The notes beneath the pieces were generated by a model, which did not search any database, had not been told where the DNA came from, and worked only from the letters and a program-made list of their open reading frames with translations. Below, one piece after another: positions 29,126 through 42,084 of a stretch of 64,000 nucleotides of DNA (its first letter is position 1; each line of letters begins with the position of its first letter). Location: NCBI GenBank assembly GCA_039090855.1, contig CM077022.1, positions 69,650,971 to 69,714,970 of the forward strand. Reading direction: 5' to 3'. Origin of the DNA: Macrothele yani. Its lineage: Eukaryota > Arthropoda > Arachnida > Araneae > Macrothelidae. Position numbers and translations under genes: made by a program.

Positions 29126-30558
29126 TACACTGACGGAAAAAAAAAAATCCCAACACCACGAAAAAATAGTTGTAGAGGAATGAAATGGCGGCAATACATT
29201 TGTATAGGTAACATATTTAATCAATTAAGGTTTCAAGATAACAGCTCAATGTAAGCGCGAGAAGAGCCATTTTAAATGTGAAATGCTGGTACATTAATAA
29301 CCGGTGTAACCGCCAGAATGTTGAATGCAAGCACGCAAACGTTCATGCATTGTGTCGTACAGGTGCTGGATGTCAGTTTGTGGGATGGAGTTCCATGCCT
29401 GTTGCACTTGGTCGGTCAATACAAGGACGATTAATGCTGGTTGGGGGTGACGCTGGAGTTTTCGTCCAATGATGTCCCATACGTGCTCGATTGGTGAAAG
29501 ATCTGGTGATCTAGCATGCCACGGCAACATGTCGACACTCTGTAGAGCATGTTGGGTTACAACAGCGGTATGCGGGCGAGCGTTATCTTGTTGGAAAACA
29601 CCCCCTGGAATGCTGTTCATGAATGGCAGCACAACAGGTTGAATCACCAGACCGACGTACAACTGTGCCGTCAGGGTGCGTGGGATATCCACGAGAGTGC
29701 TCCTGCTGTCATAGGAAATTGCTCTCCAGACCATAACTCCAGGTGTAGGTCCAGTGTGTGTCGCCCGCAGACAGGTTGGTTGCAGGCGCTCACCTGGCCT
29801 CCTTCTAACCAACACACGGCCATCACTGGCACCCAGGCAGAACTGGCTTTCATCAGAAAACACAACAGATCTCCACTCCGTCCTCCAATGAGCTCTAGCT
29901 TGACCCCACTGACGTCGCAAACGGCAGTGGTTTGGAGTAAGTGGAATGCACGCTACAGGGCGTCTGGCTCGGAGCTGTCCTTCAAGTAACCGATTTGTAA
30001 CAGTTCATTGTGTCACTGTGGTGGCAACTGCAGCTCGAATTGCTGCCGCAGACGCGGTACGATGCGCCACGGCCATACGCCGTACACGGCGGTCTTCCCT
30101 CTCAGTAGTGCCACGTGGCCGGCCGGAACCCGATCTTCTTGAGGCAGTACCTTCCCTTGACCACCGCTGCCAACAATCATGCACAGTGGCTACATTCCTG
30201 CCAAGTCGTTCTGCAATATTGCGGAACGAAAATCCACCTTCTCGTAGCAGTATTACACGACCTCGTTCGAACTCCGTGAGCTGTTGATAATGGCTTCTTC
30301 GTCTTCTTAAAGGCATTCTTGACTAACATCAACACACTACGTCGAATCTCAACGATAACTAACGCTCACGAACGTTACAGCGCGTATTTACAGCAAACCT
30401 GCTTTGCATGTTCCAAGGGACCCTACTAGCGCCACACGTATGCGCTGAGCGCGAAATTTGCATAGACGTCATCTTACAGATGTACTCTCACCGCCTACCA
30501 ACTGTCGTTTATCTAACACAACCCCTTCTTGGTGTTGGGATTTTTTTCCGTCAGTGTA
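29126..30558 (-). mobile_element. Tc1-like element, near-intact copy 1
   Basis: Terminal repeats TACACTGACGGAAAAAAAAA at 29126 and inverse TTTTTTTCCGTCAGTGTA ending 30558. Length 1433. It is nearly identical base for base to the copy at 53247-54676, so the family moved recently. Confidence 0.93.
29294..30316 (-). pseudogene. Tc1 transposase, open except for one TGA
   Basis: A 341-codon frame. The N-terminus has the first helix-turn-helix (LTEFERGRVILLREGGFSFR) and the GRPRGTTERED linker. The catalytic motifs are VVFSDESQF, VFQQDNARPH and SPDLSPIEHVW, so the DD34E triad is intact. The only interruption is TGA at 30005-30007, where the sister copy has CGA (Arg), a C-to-T change at a CpG. Product inactive as it stands. 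Confidence 0.9.
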
Positions 30559-30869
30559 TATATACCATACAGTACATAAGCCTACATACATACTTAACAA
30601 ATAAATTATAATAAGAGAATTTTGTAAGAGTAGTAGATAATAGTAGTTTAATATGCATTATGAAAACATCAAAATTCTTATTGTTCAGCATAAGGATTTA
30701 ATACGGCAAATTTAACTTTCATTCCAAGATTAACGCTGTGACATGGACGCATTAAGTTAATTTAAATTAAATATTTAATTAGTTACATTTACGTAAATCA
30801 GCTTAATAAACATTTTCTTTACTTTTACATGGGGTTTATTGCCAGTTTGTGTCAATTTGGTACGGTACT
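30559..30869. other. AT-rich non-coding DNA
   Basis: TA-rich stretch next to the Tc1 end; no gene seen. Confidence 0.4.
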
Positions 30870-33800
30870 GATCTGACGTCATGCTTTCGATAAAGAGCGA
30901 GTCCTGGTTGTAGAATTTTTAGCACGTCTTTTATGAAAGAGACCTTGCTTATGTTATCGGTTTGTCCGTCCGCCCGTCTGTGGACACCATATCTCCGGAA
31001 ATATTAGTCCGATTTGAAAAATTCTTTTTGCATTGGGAAGTTTGAAATGTGCGAATGGTGAACCTTTATTTCGTTTTTCTTTACAACGCCCAATTTCGCC
31101 GCTAGAGGGCGTACGTAAATGCAGATGATGTAGAATTCAAAATATATTTTATTCCATATATTTGCTTCTAAACATTCGATTGAAAAGTTTTTTTACCTTT
31201 CGATTCCATTTATGTCGAAGAATATTTTAGGTATAGTCAGTTTTTCAAGTTACGCCCAGATTTTTCGCTAGGGGGCGTAAAAGTCCCCCGATATTTATGC
31301 TTCTAAAACTCCGATTTGAAGAATTATTTCTGCAGAGGACACAGCTCCTGATGGGAAATCTTTTGGATGTAATTTCTTATTTTTGGTTAAAATGGTTTGG
31401 CCACCAGGGGTGTTAATTTCTACTTCTGATTTATTTATAGTAAAATCTGAGCCTCTAAAATCTCGACTGAAAAAATTCTTTAGTGGACCGATTCTACTCA
31501 CGGCGATAAACCTTTTTGGAATACTTTATTCTTAACGTGGACGTCAAGTTAATTTTGCTTCCTATACTTCCAACGGAAAAACTTCTGTACTCATTTTCTT
31601 CACAATTAATGCGTTCCCAAGGATGAAAATTTGAACATCGATTAAAATAGTTTCATTTTATAATTTGGAATACTTAATATTTTTCTAAAACCATTATTAT
31701 ATTAAAAATCAATAACTTTTCCTTTGGTGGTGTTGAAACCAGAAAAAAGATGGCGCGACCTGTACTTTGATGACGTCCGTAGACAAACAAATGTATTGCA
31801 TAATTATGGTTATGTTTTTGAAAATATTAAGTATTCCAAGTTATAAAATGAAGCTATTTTAATCGATGTTCAAATTTTCATCTTTGGGAACGCATTAATT
31901 GTGAAGAAAATGTCTACAGAAGTTTTTCCATTGAAAGTAAAGGAAGCAAAATTACCTGACGTCCTCCTTAAAATATTGGGTGGTTTTCTCCGCCTGGGGG
32001 CGTAGGTGTGTGTTTTATTTTTGTCAATATCTCTGCTTCTGATGGTCCGATTTGAAAAATTCCTTCTTCGTTGGATAGAATTTCCAGTGTGACATGTTTT
32101 TCATATTATTTTAAAAATTTCAAGAAATTCATAGACTTTCCGCTAGGGGCGTATTGGTAAATTGCGTTTTCCCCGACATTTCTGCTTCTAAAACTCCGAT
32201 TTAAAAAAAATGTGTGCACCGGATACAGCTCTTAATGGGGAATCTTTTGAATATAATTTCTAAATTTTGGTAAAAAATGGTTTGGCCACCTGGGGGCGTA
32301 AGTCTTAATTTCTGCTTCTGATGTATTTGCTGCAAAATCTGATCATCTAAAATCTCGAATTAAAAAAATTCGTTCGTAGACCGATACTACTCACGTAAAC
32401 CTTTACGAAATAGTTTCTTCTAAAAATAATGCATGGTTTCTCTGCCGGGGGCGTATATGTATATCATATTTTTGTAAATATCTGTACTTCGAAGAGTCCA
32501 ATTTGAAAAATTCCTTTTTTTTTTGTTGGATAGCTTTTCCGGTGCGAAATGTTTGTCATATAATTTCAAAATTCTCAAGTAATTCGTAGACTTTCCGCTA
32601 GGGGGCGTATAGGTAAATTGCGTTTTCCTCGACTTCTCTGCTTCTAAAACTCCGATTTGAAAAATTCTTCCTGTATCGCATACAGCTCCTGATGGGAAAT
32701 CTTTTACATATAATACCTAATATTTGGTAAAGAATGTCTTGGCCACCACGGGGCGTGATTGTTAATTTCTGCTTGTGATGTATTATATTTGCAGCAAAAT
32801 CTGAGCTTCTGAAAACTTGACTGAAAAAATTCTTTTGCGGACCGATACCGCTCACATAGAAAAACTTTTAGAGAAGACTTTCTTCTTAAAATAATTCATG
32901 GTTTTCCCGCCAGGGGGCGTAGATGCAAATCTTATATTTGTCGATATCTCTGCTTCTAAGAGTCTGATTTGAAAAAAAATTATTTCTTTGTTGGAGAGCG
33001 TTTCCGCTGCGAAATGTTTCTCATATAGTTTCAATTTTTTTCTTAACGCACAAGTCTGCAACCAGAGGGCTTAAGTTCAGGATTCCCTTTGCAGCAATAT
33101 CTGCGGGATTAAAAACCCGATGGGAAAACTTCTTTTTTCGGTCAGAGGCTACTGTTTTCCATACCGGTTCCATTGACTTTGAATAGCTTTGATCAATTTA
33201 ATTCGCGTCAGAACGGATTCAAAAGACGTGCTCATTACACCCGAAAATTTGGTGTCATCTTTCGTGTTTATGGATAAGTTCAGCTCATCGCGTTTATGGA
33301 TATGTTCCTCTGGGGATGGGGGCATAAAGGTAAATTGCGTTTCCCCCGGTATCTCTGCTTCTAAAACTCCGATTTGAAATATTCTTCCTGCATCGGATAC
33401 AGTTTCTCATGGAGAATATTTTGCATATGATTTCTAATTTTTGGTAAAGAACGGTTTGGCCACCAGGGGCTTAAGTGTTTATTTCTTCTTTTAATGTAAA
33501 TCAGCAAAATCTAAGCTTCTGCAAACCCGACTGAAAAAATTCTTTCGTGCACCGATACCACTCACCTCGGAAAACATTTTCAGAATACATTGTTCTTAAA
33601 ATAGTTCACAGTTTTTCCGCCTGGGTGGGTAGATGTATATCCTATTGTTGTCGATATCTCTGCTTCTAAGAGTGCGATTTGAAAAATTATTTCTTTGTTG
33701 TAGAGCTTTTCTAGTGTGAAATATTTCACACATAGTTTCAAATTTTTTTAACACACAAATATGCCACTTGCAGGCAGAAGTTCACGTTTTCGTGTACAGC

Positions 33801-34570
33801 AATATCTGGCGGAATAAAAACCCGGTTGAAAAAATTCATTTTTGATCAGGTACTACTATGAAAACTCCTTGTGGCATTTTCTTCCCAAAATAATGCACAA
33901 TTTCGCCGCTAGTGGGCGCGAAGTTTTAATCTCTTTTTACCAATATCTTTGCTCCTCCATCTGCGTTTTAAAAACACCGGATGTCATTTACCTTGTGGAA
34001 CACTTTAGGTTTATATTTGAGGAGTTTTATAGTTCACAGTTCTGTCGCTAGGTGGTGTTTGTGTACTTCTGTTTGCAGCTTTACCCACGCCTCTGAAAAC
34101 CCCACTAAGACATTTCTTTCTTACACTATGCCACTCCCTACAATAAAGATGGGGAGCATTATCCTCTTTAAATAATGCAGAGATTTCCCGCTAGAGGGCG
34201 TAAAGGGTAAAACATTTTTCTCGCTATCTCTGTTTCCGGGAGGCGTATTTTAAAAGTTCCTTTTCCTTATCATAGCTTTTTCCATTAAGAATATTTTCTG
34301 CCTATTTTCAGCATTACGCCAAATTCTTCCGCAAAAAGACGTAGAGTTATATATTATGTTTTTTTCTACATTTGCTCTCTTAACTGTTCGATTTAAAAAT
34401 CTTTTTGTCTCTGATACCTTCCTTCTGCTATGGGAAACTTTGTGTGCGCCATTTGTTTCTCTTCGTAACACAGTTTTCAGCGACTGGTGGAAATAACTAA
34501 CGGTCTCTATTTTTGGATGTTTTATCGATTGTAGAAATTCGGTTGGGTGGGGTTTTTCTTCAACCGGTTT
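30870..34570. repeat. Degenerate tandem array of ~150-bp units in ~455-bp blocks
   Basis: Blocks of the form CGCTAGGGGGCGTA, then ATCTCTGCTTCTAAAACTCC, then GATTTGAAAAATTCTT recur through the region; for example TCTGCTTCTAAAACTCCGAT starts near 32183, 32638 and 33354, and a variant TCTGCTTCTAAGAGTC starts near 32947 and 33659. Three different sub-units make up a block of about 455 bases. Copies are diverged. Related lines reappear near 39740-40100, 40740-40900 and 42170-42300. No convincing coding frame. Confidence 0.75.
31532..31971. mobile_element. Long-TIR MITE with TTAA ends, copy 1
   Basis: Bounded by TTAA and inverted ends (GTGGACGTCAAGTTAATTTT / inverse). The two halves are inverted copies of each other over about 170 bases around a centre with AAAAAAGATGGCGCGACCTG. 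A second copy lies at 63143-63564. TTAA targets are used by piggyBac and Kolobok transposons; no transposase is encoded. Confidence 0.87.
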
Positions 34571-34940
34571 CACTGAATAAAACTTTGATAAATTTTATTC
34601 GCCCCGGAAATGATTCAAAACTTTCAATAGGCCTCTTCATCGTTCTCTTGATATGTCTCGTCAGGTCTTCTATTCATTCTTCCCACATTTCCAAGCACCA
34701 TACCTACCCATCTAATCCTGGGTCTTCGTCTCAGTCTAGCCTTATTTTTTACAGTTACCAGCATCACTTATTTGTCAGCCCGCTATCTACACGTTCAAAT
34801 CATTCCAATCTCTTACTTCGGACAAATGAGAGAAAGTCTTGTGACATACCTACCTCAGAGGTGACGAACATGGGTATTTCCATTATTAATGACGCAAACC
34901 ATTATTCAATGAACAATGGCTTCATAACACTAATTGAGCG

Positions 34941-35870
34941 AAGCTCTCTTTACGAGACTTGAAACAATTAGTTGTTCGGGCATAGGTACTAGATGACACA
35001 TCTGATCACGTGATTTTTTGCATGCGATTGGGCATCGTCCAGGGTCAGGTTTTGACACCTTCCGATTCCCGAAATTTTGTGTCACTGAGGAATAATCGTC
35101 CCAAAACTTTCATTTTTAGGGGGTTTTCCGGGTTTTGAGAAGGGGTTGTTTGTTGCCCATCTCCTCCAAAGATCTTCAGCAGATCGCGGTGACACTTGCC
35201 ACAGAGAAAGGGAAGGACATGGTGAGCGACATGGGGTTGGTATCATCGTGACTGGTCGTGTCGCATAAAAATAATGACCATTAAAAAACTGACCAATTTA
35301 AAAAAATAATTGAAAAATTCCACTCTCTATATGAGACTCGGGACAATTAGTTGTTCGGGCATAGCTACGACATGACACATCCGATCACCGTGATTTTCGG
35401 CATGCGATTGGACATCGTCCATGGTCAGGTTTAGATACCTTTCGATTCCCGAAATTTTGTGTCACTGAGGAATAAACGTCCAAAAACTTTCATTTTTAGA
35501 GGGTTTTCCGGGTTTTGAGAAGGGGTCGTTTGTTCCCTATCTCCTCCAAAGATCTTCAGCCGATCGCGGTGACACTTGCCGCAGAGAAAGGGAAGGACAT
35601 GGTGAGTGGCATGGGGTTAGTATCATGGTGACTGGTCGTGTCGCATAAAAATAATGACCATTAAAAAACTGACCAATTTTAAAAATAATTGAAAAAATCC
35701 ACTCTCTATATCAGACTCGGGACAATTAGTTGTTCGGGCATAGCTACGAAATGACACATCCGATCACCGTGATTTTTGGCATGATTTTTCACATCGTTCA
35801 TGGTCATGCCTTCCGATTCCCGAAATCTCGTGTCATTGAAGAATTTCAACTAAAACTAGATGGCCTTTTA
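34941..35870. repeat. 378-bp tandem repeat, about 2.5 copies
   Basis: GACAATTAGTTGTTCGGGCA-like lines recur near 34964, 35342 and 35720. The unit includes TTTTCCGGGTTTTGAGAAGG and GACTGGTCGTGTCGCATAAA. Identity between full units is high (few substitutions). No coding frame. Confidence 0.9.
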
Positions 35871-37256
35871 CTTTAAGAACCGTTTCACGAAAGTCGGCTC
35901 ACTAATATTAGTTTAAAAAAAATCGTTTGAATTGAAAAAAGAAGTAATGGAAAAACTCCGTCTGTTAGCTCAACACTTGCTTAATCTATAATAATAATAA
36001 ATGGCAGTTTGTGCATGTGTGTGATTGTCTGTCTTTCGAAGTACAAAATGAAAAACGTGGTTCCTGATCTGAGTGTGTCTTTCCGCTTTGTTTACGTGCA
36101 ACCTGATTGCAACCAACGTGAAGGCGTGAAGGAAAATAGTTCATGATGAATTTTAGGCATTTCTTTTTTTAGAAAGTTTCGTACTTTTGTTCTGAAAGTC
36201 ATACATTTTACGCGCTTGTTTTTTAGAATTTGTTATAATAGACGCCTTAATGAGCTTAGATTTTGCAGTAGTTTCGCTCAAAATTTGCCAACTGTACCCG
36301 AGTTATCGGTTACTGTTGGCGACTTGTCTTAGTTTAAGACACCTCTTTTATCAAATTCCTCACGGATTGTTAATTTGTTTACAAGGTAGGTCCATATTTC
36401 TTTCATTGGTTTTCAATTTTACTTATCAGTCACTCTTGAAATTAAAATCATTTACCGCCCTATTTGCAATACACCTGCTATCGCACTAAGCGGTAATCAT
36501 GGAAATTTGGTGTCTGTCGGAGAAGTTCAGTTCTCAAAAAGGTGGGTAGTTCCTGATATTATTTTTACTAATGCGTTATATTTATTTATTTATTGATATT
36601 ACATGCACTCGCGTGGCTACAGAATTTGCAACAACTCTTTAGTACGGATGAAATGAATTTCCGACGTTTGATAACCAGCACTACAGATTGTCAATATAAT
36701 AAATAGTCGTAAGATGTCATCATGATAGGTAAATCAAAATTAAAAGCGTCTTTACTTATTATGTCCGCAAACCATTTGCTCAAGAATGCGAATTTCTTTT
36801 ATCACATTAGTGTTATTTCAGTGCTAAATTCTGATTACAACTCTATGCTTCTTATTCTGCACACAGGAGGTCTGATCAGAAAGAATAAGCTTGCAGGGAT
36901 CGGCTGGAAGTGGTTCAGGAACTGGTGTGGAAGGCCCTGCCTCCCTGACACAGACACTGGAGGACGGGCTCAACTGGAAGGAGGAGTAGCTCAACTCAAA
37001 AGGGTTATTAGATAGATTCTGGATCTATACAGAGCCATCCAACTACCGAGCTGCATCAAGGAGTTTATACGAGACAAGGACACAGACAACACTCTCTGGC
37101 AGCGGTCTAACCGACCACAGTATTACAACTCTAAGGAAAGGAGAGTTGCATGGTCTGTTAAGGCATTCAGAGAGTGATCGTGATAGAAGCATTCAAGGGG
37201 ACTGGGGTTTCATCGTTGTGATTTCGAATGGGACACATCGTACGAAAGCTTCAATG
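35871..37256. other. Non-coding or unrecognised DNA
   Basis: Mostly AT-rich single-copy looking sequence. A plus frame at 36722-37015 with a continuing style to 37180 (GWKWFRNWCGRP, LYRAIQLPSCIKEFIRDKDT) has a coding look but no family I recognise; it could be an old gene fragment or chance. Confidence 0.35.
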
Positions 37257-37480
37257 CCGCCCCTGTAACCAAGTGGTACAAGGTGATGGCTTCTAACCAT
37301 TCGTCCGGGTTGGGTCCAAGATCGAATCCCTGCAGAAACATGGAAGGTGTGTTTGTCTAAAGGCACTGGCTCTCTCACCTCCCTGGAACCAGGGGCCTCA
37401 ATTTAGAGACTAGCGATTTCTTGTTGCTCACGGTGGCTGTCAATTCTCTCCCAAAAGAACCCCTTCGACGTCCCCTTTCG
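37257..37480 (+). mobile_element. tRNA-like SINE, plus orientation
   Basis: tRNA-like head with an A-box-like AGTGGTACAAGGTGATGG and a B-box-like AGATCGAATCCCTG around 37318-37331, then CTGGAACCAGGGGCCTCAAT and GTTGCTCACGGTGGCTGTC, the latter shared with the SINE at 17600-17850. Confidence 0.6.
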
Positions 37481-37487
37481 AGAATAC

Positions 37488-38095
37488 CAGTGCTAGCATG
37501 GACAGGTGTATTTTGATGCTTCGAGAATATCAATGGGATCATAGACAGGTGCATTCTGGTGCTTCGAGAATATCAGTAGGAGCATGGGCAGGTGCATTCT
37601 GATGTTTCGTGAATATTGGTAGTAGCATGGAAAGGTGCATTCTGATGATTCAAGAATACAAATAGAAGCATGGACGCATTCTGATAATACCAGTGGGATC
37701 ATGGGCAGGTGCATTCTGATGCTTCGAGAATATCAATGGTAGCCTGGGAAGGTGCATTATGGTGCGTCGAGAATACCAGTGGGAGCATGGACAGGCGTAT
37801 TCTGACTTTTGAGAGTACCCGTGGGAGCGTGGGCAGGAACATTCTGTTGCTTTGAGAATATCAATGTTAGCATGGGCAGGTGCATTATGGTGCCTCGAGA
37901 ATACCAGTAGGAGCATGGACAGGTGCATTCTGATGTTTTGAGAATAGCAGTGGGACTATGGACAGGTGCATTCTGATAATACTAGTGGGAGTATGTATAG
38001 GTGCATTCTGATAATACTAGTGGGAGTATGCACAGGTGCATTCTGATGCTTCGAGAATATCAGTGGAAGCATGGACAGGTACATTCTGATGAGGA
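37488..38095. repeat. ~44-bp minisatellite, about 13 units
   Basis: Units of the form GGTGCATTCTGATGCTTCGA + GAATATCAGTGGGAGCATGGACA recur with small length changes; some units are shortened. Frames through it are repeats, not genes. Confidence 0.92.
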
Positions 38096-38305
38096 AACGT
38101 CCCAGGTCTTTGTTGATGCCCTTTAAAAACAGCTTTCTCCTCTCGACGACATTGAGAACCTGGAAACCACTGAGACCGTACTTGATACTCTAATCCAGGG
38201 CTATTAAATTAACGTTTTCAAAGGGCACCACGACGAAATGGTTGGTCAGTCAATATCTTACGTCGTGCAGGCATGTACTGTATTTTGTTCTAGGTGATCA
38301 CAATA

Positions 38306-39599
38306 TACAGTGGTTCCATAAATTAAGGGGAAACAGAAAATTTGCGATAACTCATCCAAAAATAATCGGAATTGCACCAAATTTGCATATGCGACATAAA
38401 CAGCACTGCCAGCTCAGAATATCATATGTAAAGTAGTGCCGCTGCAATCGTACGACGTCACAGGCACCGATATAAAAAAGGTGCGTTTCACAAGGTGCTA
38501 GGATTTCGTCTTTGAAATAGCGATCGGAAAAATCGGAGATAGCCGTTGTGAAAGAATGAGTTTAAGACATCATTTACCATAAGAGTCGCGATGGCGAGCT
38601 ATTGGACGCCTGAAGGCAGGCCAGAGTAAAACAGATGTGGCCAGATGGCTGAATGTGAGTCCTTCTGTAATCCATAGGCTGTGGAATGCATTTCTAAGAA
38701 CAGATTCAGCATCTAGGAGGTACAGCCAAGGAAGGTTTTGAGCAACAACTGCCGTTGACGACCGATATTTGCAGTTAACCGCACGAACACAAAGGACCTC
38801 AACACCAACCCAGTTCAGATCTGCCCTTGCTGCCGGTACTGGAAGGTTGAGGTCAGCTTCATCTGCACGCAGACGGCTTCATGAAGGAGGTCTGTATGCT
38901 TGACGTGCAGCAATTTGTGTGTCCCTCACCGTAAGGCATAGGAGGGAGCGATTGACTTGGGCACGCATGCATGTTAGCTGGAGTGAGAGTCAATGGAGGT
39001 CAGTACTCTTCACTGACGAGTCGAGATACAGTTTAGAGAGCAATTCCAGACGTTGTTTGATCTGCAGGGATCCAAGAACTCGCTACCATCCCAGTAACAT
39101 CCGTAAAAGAGATCGTTGTAATGGAGGTAGGGTGTGTGTTTGGGCTGGCATTTAGGTGGTCGAACAACTCTCTATGTCCTGCCACGTGGTAACTTGACTG
39201 CACAGAGATATAGAGATGATATCCTGCATCCATATGTACGTTCTTATGCAGGTGCAATAGGTGAAACGTTTCTCCTACAGGAAGATAATGCTAAATAACA
39301 CAGAGCGCTCCTCGTGGAGCAATACCTTGAGGAGAAAACCATTGATGGTATGGAATGGCCAACTCGATTTCCGGACCTAAATCCCAATGAATAATTTTGG
39401 GATGCTCTGGGGAGACGTGTTGCTACTCTCAATCCGCCTCCAAATACCATACAGGGGCTTGCTACTGCTTTGGGAACAATGGCCATACTGATTTAATTGA
39501 CACCATCATAATGAGCATGGAGTATCGCTGTCGGGTTTGTATTGCTCTTAGAGGTGACCACGCATCATATTGAAGCAACTTCCCCATTGAGTTCCTGTA
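38306..39599 (+). mobile_element. Tc1-like element, degraded
   Basis: Left end TACAGTGGTTCCATAAATTA and a diverged inverse near 39580-39599. Pieces of transposase: RAIGRLKAGQSKTDVARWLN (about 38598), LTVRHRRERLTWARMHVSWS and VLFTDESRYSLESNSRR at 38919-39155 (first Asp), LLQEDNA-like (about 39278) and an ENFWD-like remnant near 39390. Several frame shifts. Confidence 0.78.
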
Positions 39600-40903
39600 C
39601 CCTATTTTTTGATATGTTCCTGTATAGTCCATTTTTCTGATGACGCCGAAACAAAGGAGTCGAAGAGTGGGCGTGGCGCCATCTACCATCATCAAATGTA
39701 AGTAGAAGCACGTTCCTGTATTCTAAAGATTACCCCAATTTTGCTGCAAGGTGGAATTTATGTTGGTCGCATTTTTGAAAGCTGATCGGGAAAATTGCTT
39801 TTCACATTCGATTACTAAAACTATGTACAAAACAGTCCACGCACTTTCTGTTCTGCACGATGCACAGTTTTACAGCTGGGTGGCGCAATGAACACCAACA
39901 TTTGGCACTAAATCCTCTCTCTTTTTAAAAGCAAAAATTAAAAAAATATTTTTTTCAGTTTATTGCTGAAATTACGAACAAAACTTTTCTGGAATTTTCA
40001 AACCTTTTTGATGCAAAAATTTTCAGCTAGATAACATCAGTTTTGGGTTTGTATATTACAAATACTTCGGTTTCTAACTGTTTGATGGAAAAACTCTTTT
40101 AACATCATCCAGCTTCGACTCTATGAATACACACAGTGTTTCACTTTCCAAATTTTGCCGTGCTGGGGCGTTGCGGTATGTTATCATTTTCAACTACGCA
40201 GTGTTTTTAAAAGTCGTTTTTACTCTTACCAACCGTAGATTGAAGAAGCGTATATGCTCCAGCTTTGTCAATCTGTCTGTCTGTCTGCCTATCCGCACGA
40301 TAACTCACGTAAAAATGGTTTGATTTCGATGAAAGTTTAGTATGTGGTAGGGGACAACCTGGGGACGAACCCTATTGAAAATGGAAGAAACGGGATCAAA
40401 GGTTAGAACATAGGAACGGGATCCATTCCATCGCCCTTATGCGTCATAACTTACGTAAAAATGCTTCGATTGCGACAAACTTTATCATGTTGTTCCGGAG
40501 GTATACTGAACCAATTCTGTCTAATATCATCGAAATAGGATCAAAGGTCAGGGCACAAAAGCGAGATTTATTCCACTGCCATTATCCTCATAACTTGAGC
40601 AATGATTTGTGGTATGTTGGAAAGCGTATCATAATCAATGCATTGCATGATTTTACTAACTTGTTGAATATTCTTTTTGCATCTGATTACTCAAGTCTTG
40701 ACCACTCTTTTCCACTTTTGTTTTTCGTATTCTAAAGCAAAAAATTTCCACCTAATTATTAAAAATTTGATTTTCCTTGCAATGATATTTCAGCTTCTAC
40801 AGATAGGATTGAAAAAATTGTTTTAATACTGGGTAATTCTAACAGCGATCGATTTTACCCTCATAGCTTCCGATTCTCTAAATGCACAAATTCTCTACTA
40901 ATA
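39600..40903. other. Non-coding DNA with diverged array-type repeats
   Basis: Carries lines related to the 30.9-34.6 kb array (CAGCTGGGTGGCGC, AAATACTTCGGTTTCTAACT). A different pair of related segments at 40245-40345 and 40440-40520 share ATAACTYACGTAAAAATG and GATTTCGATGAAAGTTTA-like text beside a TCTGTCTGTC microsatellite. No gene. Confidence 0.45.
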
Positions 40904-42084
40904 TACACAGTCGAGTCACATTATTGTGACCATTTCCTACTTTTCACGTCAACAGCGCGTAGCCAATGAAAGAAGGCACGTGTCATGAGCTGGCTTTGGA
41001 GAGTAAATAAGGTGTGCTGTACGCATTCTGAAAACATATTCCTCGTTGCTATCATGGATAAAAGGAGGGATTTATCAGATTTGCAAATATTTCTGAAACA
41101 GCGTAGTTTGTGAACTGTTCGCGTGCTGCTCTATTTAAAGTGTATCGTGATTGGAGAAATGGCACTATTGCGAATAAGCGACGTTCAAACTGCGGAGCAC
41201 CACGTGCCATTGAAGTGAGACGTGAACGTCGACTTCGAAGGTGCGTTAGGGCCGATCGACACGCTACAGTGGAGCAACTCACTGGCCGAATGAACCAGGG
41301 GGCTACCGGAAGTGTGTCTAAAGCGACAGTTCAGCGAACCCTGCTGCATATGGGGCTCCGATGCAGACGGATGGTCACTACACCTATGCTAACGAAGGTG
41401 TATCGGCAGAAAAGGCTAACATTTGCACGGCAGTATCAGAATTGGCTGATTGGCAAAGGATTGCCTTCTCCGATGAGTCACGTTTTCTGCTTCATCGAGC
41501 AGATGGATATTGGTGTATAAGGCGAGAAACCTCGGAGAACAAACCCTTTTCAACCATTGCTGGAAGAACACCAGCTGGTGGGGGCAGCGTTATGGTATGG
41601 GGAATGTTTTCGTGGCATTCTCTGGGTCCACTGATACCTGTGGAAGTCACCATGGACTGAATTCGTTAGGAATTCATCCTTGCAGACCACGTACTCCCAT
41701 ACACGCTGATTGTCATCCCTGGGGCGAATGGGATCTTTCAGAACGACAATGCGATGTGTCACACAGCTAGAAATGTTCGAGAGTGGTTGGAAGAGCGCGA
41801 TGAAGACTTCAAAGTACTTCCCTGACCCCTTAATTCCACAGACTTAAACCCAATTGAGCATATGTGGGACCACCTCGATCGTGTTGCTCGCTCTATGGAT
41901 CCTCCACCACGCACCCTCCAGCAGCTGTCAAATGCACCGCAGTCAGCATGGCTCCACATACCTGTGAACACCTTCCAGCACCTTATTGAGTCACTCCCAG
42001 CCCCGTCTAGCTGCTGTCCGCACTGCACACGGTGGTGACTCTGGATATTAGCTGGTGGTCGCAATAATATGACTCGACCGTGTA
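40904..42084 (+). mobile_element. Tc1 family A, copy 1
   Basis: Terminal repeats TACACAGTCGAGTCACATTA and the inverse GACTCGACCGTGTA ending 42084. Transposase pieces: RDWRNGTIANKRRSNCGAPR and TVEQLTGRMNQGATGSVSKA (41110-41520), IAFSDESRFLLHRADG (41361-41660), a decayed QNDNAMCHTA (about 41740) and NPIEHMWDHL (about 41850). Frame shifts separate the parts. Confidence 0.9.

Noticed and set aside
36722..37190. Host gene exon
   Set aside because: The plus frame has some coding look, but no family or splice context could be supported; left as unrecognised.
37493..37928. Repeat protein encoded on the minus strand
   Set aside because: The frames follow a 44-bp minisatellite, whose unit is not a multiple of three; openness is accidental.
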